Shown here piece after piece: positions 4,091-6,720 of a stretch of DNA of 6,720 nt. Source of the stretch: Anaerolineaceae bacterium (lineage in GTDB: Bacteria; Chloroflexota; Anaerolineae; Anaerolineales; Anaerolineaceae); contig DLXG01000052.1 in assembly GCA_003448875.1 (NCBI GenBank), positions 1-6,720 of the forward strand. The letters are read 5' to 3'. The notes beneath the pieces are model-generated. The model was given only the letters and a program-made list of their open reading frames with translations, had not been told where the DNA came from and ran no database searches. The first letter of the stretch is position 1; each line of letters begins with the position of its first letter. Both the position numbers and the translations under genes were made by a program.

Positions 4091-6292
4091 TCAGCCCTTC
4101 GGCAGGATTTCCAGATTGGCCAGCGAGGCCACCAGCCGCTTGAAGCCTACGCTTTCAAAAAACACATCCACGGTTTCGTCGCCGTCCTGAATGCGGCTTT
4201 CCATCACGATGCCTTCACCCCAGACCGGGTGGCGCACGCGGTCGGTGGGGTGAAAGCGCGGTTCAATCAGCGCGGCCGAGGCCGGGCGATGATTGGGGCT
4301 TAGAACGCGGCTGCGCAGGGCGCGCGATTCGGGGCTTTCCCACACTTCGCGGTGGCGGCGCTGCCCCTGCCGCTGAATTAAGGATTCCGGCAGGTCTTCC
4401 AGAAAGCGGGAGGGTTCCTGAATCTCCGGGCCGCCGTACTGGCTGCGCTGATGCGCCCGCACCAGGTAGACACGGTCTTTGGCGCGGGTGATGCCGACAT
4501 ATAACAGCCGCCGTTCTTCGGCCATTTCTTCCGGGTCGTCTTTGGAGCGGGCATGCGGCAGCAAGCCTTCATCCAGCCCGATGATGAACACAAAGCGAAA
4601 CTCCAAGCCCTTGGCAGCGTGTAAGGTCAGCAGGGTGGCGGCGTTACCGGCTTCTTCCGGCAGGGTGTCCTGATCCGACACCAGCGCCAGATTTTCCAGA
4701 AAGGCGGTCAGGCCGCCTTCACGGAATTCGTAGGCCAGACGGCGCAGTTCCTGCACGTTATCCCAGCGCTCTTTGCCCTCGTTGCTGCCATCGTCAATGT
4801 ATTCCTGATAGGCGGTATCCAGCAGGATGCGGTCGAACAGTCCGGGCAGGCTCAACCCCTCGGCAACCGCCCGCCGCCAGCCGGCCAGCTGACTGCCGAA
4901 ATCGGCCAGCGGCAGAATACTGCGCCCGCTAAACCGCCCCCAATGAGCGGATTGCTCGCCCTTTTCTCCCAGTTCGATCAATAACTGACCGGCGCTCAGG
5001 CCGGCCTGACGGGCGGCCAGCTGCAGGGCCACCATCGTCTTTTCTCCCACGCCGCGCGGCGGCACGTTGATCACCCGCGCCAGCGAAACCTCATCATCCG
5101 GGTTGTGTACCAGCCGCAGGAAGCAGATCAGGTCTTTGACCTCGCGCCGTCCGTAGAAGCGCAGCGCGCCCACCAGCCGGTAGGGCAGGCCGGCCCGCAG
5201 GAAGGCTTCTTCCAGCAGGCGGGACTGGGCATTGGTGCGGTACATTACCGCAAAATCACTGCCGCGCGCTTTGCCGCTGTTCACCCATTGTTGAATGGTA
5301 TCCACCACAAAGGCGGCTTCGGCGTGTTCGTCCACTGCTTCGTACAGCACCAGCCGTTCCCCGGCACCGCGTTCCGAAAACAAGTGCTTGCGGGTGCGGT
5401 GTTTATTGCGGTCAATTACGGCCCGGGCTGCGTCCAGCACGGTTTGGGTGGAGCGGTAATTTTGCTCCAGCAGGATTTTCTGACAGGCGGGAAAATCCTG
5501 TTCAAAGCGCAGCATGTTACGGTAATCGGCGCCGCGCCAGCGGTAGATGGACTGGTCTTCGTCCCCCACCACAAACAAATTGCCGTGAATCGAGGCCAGC
5601 AGTTTGAGCAATTCATACTGCACCAGATTGGTATCCTGAAATTCATCCACCAGAATATGCTCAAAGCGGCGGGCGTAGCGTTCGCGGACGTGGGGGTTGT
5701 CCACCAGCAGGCGCACGGTTTCCAGCAGCAGGTCGTCAAAATCTACGGCGTTGGAGTCGCGCAGCAGCGATTGGTAGCGTTCGTAAATGCGCTTGGTGAT
5801 CTCATCGCGGTAGGATTGGGTGGGAAAATCGGCCGGTGTAATCAGGTTGTTTTTGGCAGTGGAGATGGCCGCGTGAATGCTGGTGGGGCGGTACAGCTTT
5901 TCGTCCAGATTGAGTTCGCGGATGGCGCGCTTGACCAGTGCCTGCTGGTCGTCGCTGTCCATGATGACAAAGTTGTTGTCAAAGGAAAGGTACTGGGCCT
6001 CACGCCGCAGGATGCGGGCGCAGTTGGCATGGAACGTACCCAGCCAGACGCCTTCGCCGTCATCGCCCAGCAGCGATTGCAGCCGGTGCTGCATCTCGCG
6101 GGCGGCTTTGTTGGTAAAGGTTACTGCCAGAATATTGTGGGGGCGCACACCCATCCCTTCGATGAGGTAGGCAATCCGCTGGGTGAGTACGCGGGTCTTG
6201 CCCGAGCCGGGGCCGGCCAGCACCAGCACCTGCCCGAGCGGAGCCGTCACGGCGGCGCGTTGTTGATCATTGAGGTGGTCGAGGTTGATCAT
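4091..6292 (-). CDS. uvrD: UvrD/PcrA-type superfamily 1A DNA helicase
   Basis: This encodes a full-length 733-residue 3'-5' DNA helicase of the UvrD/PcrA/Rep group, involved in repair, replication-fork clearance and transcription-coupled processes in the cytoplasm. Motifs run in order: the Q motif LNDQQRAAV (7-15), Walker A GPGSGKT (27-33, K32), Ia TFTNKAAREM (58-67), Walker B DEFQD (216-220), III GDEDQSIYRWRG (243-254), IV QNYRST (about 280), V LTLHAAKGLEF (555-565), and VI EERRLLYVGITRAKDR (from 592). The C-terminal 53 residues contain RHPVWGEGIV and FFESVGFKRL, the Tudor-like element that in PcrA/UvrD contacts RNA polymerase. The name pcrA would suit equally well. The frame is open to ATG 6343, but MINLDHLNDQQRAAV at 6292 is the family's usual start. 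An extended -10 (TGGTACAAT) lies at 6311-6303, so the extra 17 codons would be largely upstream of the transcript. No SD precedes ATG 6292, which suggests a near-leaderless message. It is divergent from the response-regulator gene. No LexA-like box was recognised. Confidence 0.96.
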   Translation of the reverse strand: MINLDHLNDQQRAAVTAPLGQVLVLAGPGSGKTRVLTQRIAYLIEGMGVRPHNILAVTFTNKAAREMQHRLQSLLGDDGEGVWLGTFHANCARILRREAQYLSFDNNFVIMDSDDQQALVKRAIRELNLDEKLYRPTSIHAAISTAKNNLITPADFPTQSYRDEITKRIYERYQSLLRDSNAVDFDDLLLETVRLLVDNPHVRERYARRFEHILVDEFQDTNLVQYELLKLLASIHGNLFVVGDEDQSIYRWRGADYRNMLRFEQDFPACQKILLEQNYRSTQTVLDAARAVIDRNKHRTRKHLFSERGAGERLVLYEAVDEHAEAAFVVDTIQQWVNSGKARGSDFAVMYRTNAQSRLLEEAFLRAGLPYRLVGALRFYGRREVKDLICFLRLVHNPDDEVSLARVINVPPRGVGEKTMVALQLAARQAGLSAGQLLIELGEKGEQSAHWGRFSGRSILPLADFGSQLAGWRRAVAEGLSLPGLFDRILLDTAYQEYIDDGSNEGKERWDNVQELRRLAYEFREGGLTAFLENLALVSDQDTLPEEAGNAATLLTLHAAKGLEFRFVFIIGLDEGLLPHARSKDDPEEMAEERRLLYVGITRAKDRVYLVRAHQRSQYGGPEIQEPSRFLEDLPESLIQRQGQRRHREVWESPESRALRSRVLSPNHRPASAALIEPRFHPTDRVRHPVWGEGIVMESRIQDGDETVDVFFESVGFKRLVASLANLEILPKG

Positions 6293-6302
6293 CGCAGGGG
6301 AG

Positions 6303-6311
6303 ATTGTACCA
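6303..6311 (-). promoter_or_regulatory. Extended -10 promoter of the helicase gene
   Basis: On the minus strand TGG is followed by TACAAT (6308-6303). With the normal 6-7 base offset, transcription starts near 6296, about four bases before ATG 6292. This both supports that start codon and explains why no Shine-Dalgarno sequence is present. No good -35 match is visible. Confidence 0.55.
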
Positions 6312-6403
6312 CAAGCCGATTGAATGCTTGATGATCGGAGCAATTCGTAAAAAATTTTCTTGGCTGAGGGTCCCTCACTTAAGAATTTGTAAGGCAGACG
6401 GCT

Positions 6404-6432
6404 TGGTTTTCAGGTCTTTTTTCCGGTATACT
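6404..6432 (+). promoter_or_regulatory. Promoter of the response-regulator gene
   Basis: TTGGTT (6404-6409) and TATACT (6427-6432) are separated by exactly 17 bases, a regular sigma-70-type arrangement with a near-consensus -10. The start of transcription would be near 6439, about 29 bases before ATG 6468. This is the only promoter in the window with a recognisable -35. Confidence 0.65.
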
Positions 6433-6441
6433 GGGTATACC
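6425..6441. promoter_or_regulatory. Dyad overlapping the -10 box, possible operator
   Basis: GGTATAC (6425-6431), spacer TGG, and GTATACC (6435-6441) form a perfect 7-3-7 inverted repeat covering the -10 hexamer and the expected transcription start of the response-regulator gene. A dimeric repressor or an autoregulating response regulator could bind here. The identity of any binding protein is not shown by the sequence. Confidence 0.4.
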
Positions 6442-6467
6442 TTGCTCATCCTGCGCGGGAGGTTGCC

Positions 6468-6720
6468 ATGAAACGCATCCTGATTGTGGAAGACGCTCTC
6501 GATTTGGGGCGGATGCTGCGGCTGGCATTAGAAACGCTCGACCGCACGCTTTCGGTGCGCGTCATTCAATCGGCTGAAGAAGCGCTGCTGGAATTGAGCG
6601 GTAGTCCGCCGGTGGCCCTGATCATCAGCGATATCCGTCTGCCGGGCATGTCCGGCTTTGACCTGTTGAAAAAAGTGCGTCTGCGCAGTCCGGAAACGCG
6701 CATCATGCTGATTACCGGCC
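6468..6720 (+). CDS. Response regulator, receiver domain (N-terminal part)
   Basis: The first 84 residues are visible and the gene runs off the window end. They form a CheY-like receiver domain: MKRILIVEDA opens with the first strand and the acidic pair E8-D9 for metal binding. The phosphoacceptor is D55 in LIISDIRLPGMSGFDLL, and T83 in MLITG is the switch Ser/Thr position. The conserved Lys is beyond the end. The start ATG 6468 has a good GGAGGT ribosome binding site (6458-6463) four bases upstream. This would be the cytosolic partner of a sensor histidine kinase; the output domain (DNA-binding, NtrC-like or none) cannot be told from this part. The gene is transcribed divergently from the helicase gene, and its promoter carries a dyad over the -10 box. 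Confidence 0.93.
   Translation, partial: MKRILIVEDALDLGRMLRLALETLDRTLSVRVIQSAEEALLELSGSPPVALIISDIRLPGMSGFDLLKKVRLRSPETRIMLITG

Noticed and set aside
5105..6331. A 408-codon open frame on the plus strand across the helicase gene.
   Set aside because: It is antisense to a UvrD/PcrA gene with all helicase motifs in order. Its translation has no recognisable domain and is the low-complexity Q/G/V/H-rich type typical of the antisense frame of GC-rich genes.
6293..6343. Seventeen extra N-terminal codons for the helicase from ATG 6343.
   Set aside because: The -10 box at 6311-6303 lies inside this stretch and the conserved UvrD N-terminus begins at MINLDHLNDQQ, so the 6292 start is preferred.
6365..6377. 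Short palindrome TGAGGG-T-CCCTCA in the helicase/response-regulator gap.
   Set aside because: It has only 6-bp arms with a one-base centre, no T run and no second copy in view; too little to call an operator or terminator.

Overview
The window looks like a piece of a moderately GC-rich bacterial chromosome. Protein features (an Rv2613c-like HIT protein, an OsmC protein, and a PcrA/UvrD helicase with a C-terminal Tudor-like end) and recurrent TGN-TAYAMT extended -10 boxes would fit a Chloroflexota/Anaerolineae-type genome. That assignment is recall of family resemblance, not a search result. No tRNA, rRNA, insertion sequence or CRISPR array is visible, and no gene-free stretch exceeds 300 bases.

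Layout: (1) 1-713, plus strand: the 3' end of a HIT-family hydrolase/phosphorylase gene, then an OsmC-family peroxiredoxin-like gene 26 bases downstream. (2) 714-2548, plus strand: an ABC-F ATPase gene behind a leader of about 150 nt. The leader contains an extended -10 promoter, a strong ribosome binding site, a six-codon ORF (MISSNL), a textbook intrinsic terminator, and an 11-nt segment in the tiny ORF that is perfectly complementary to the bases just before the ABC-F start. This is the architecture of ribosome-dependent attenuation known for antibiotic-resistance ABC-F genes. (3) 2580-3430, minus strand: an AT-richer two-gene MNT nucleotidyltransferase/HepT-like HEPN toxin-antitoxin module with a 4-base ATGA overlap, convergent with the ABC-F gene. 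(4) 3551-4078, plus strand: a short protein resembling trehalose-6-phosphate phosphatase in which every HAD catalytic motif is changed and the cap region is missing, although the frame is intact. (5) 4091-6292, minus strand: a complete UvrD/PcrA superfamily 1 helicase whose likely promoter lies only a few bases from its start codon. (6) 6404-6720, plus strand: a divergent response-regulator gene cut by the window end, with a canonical-looking promoter and a perfect dyad over the -10 box.

The genes do not form one pathway. The pieces most worth following are the ABC-F attenuator leader, the catalytically dead OtsB-like protein, and the HEPN toxin with Asn where HepT proteins have the catalytic His.
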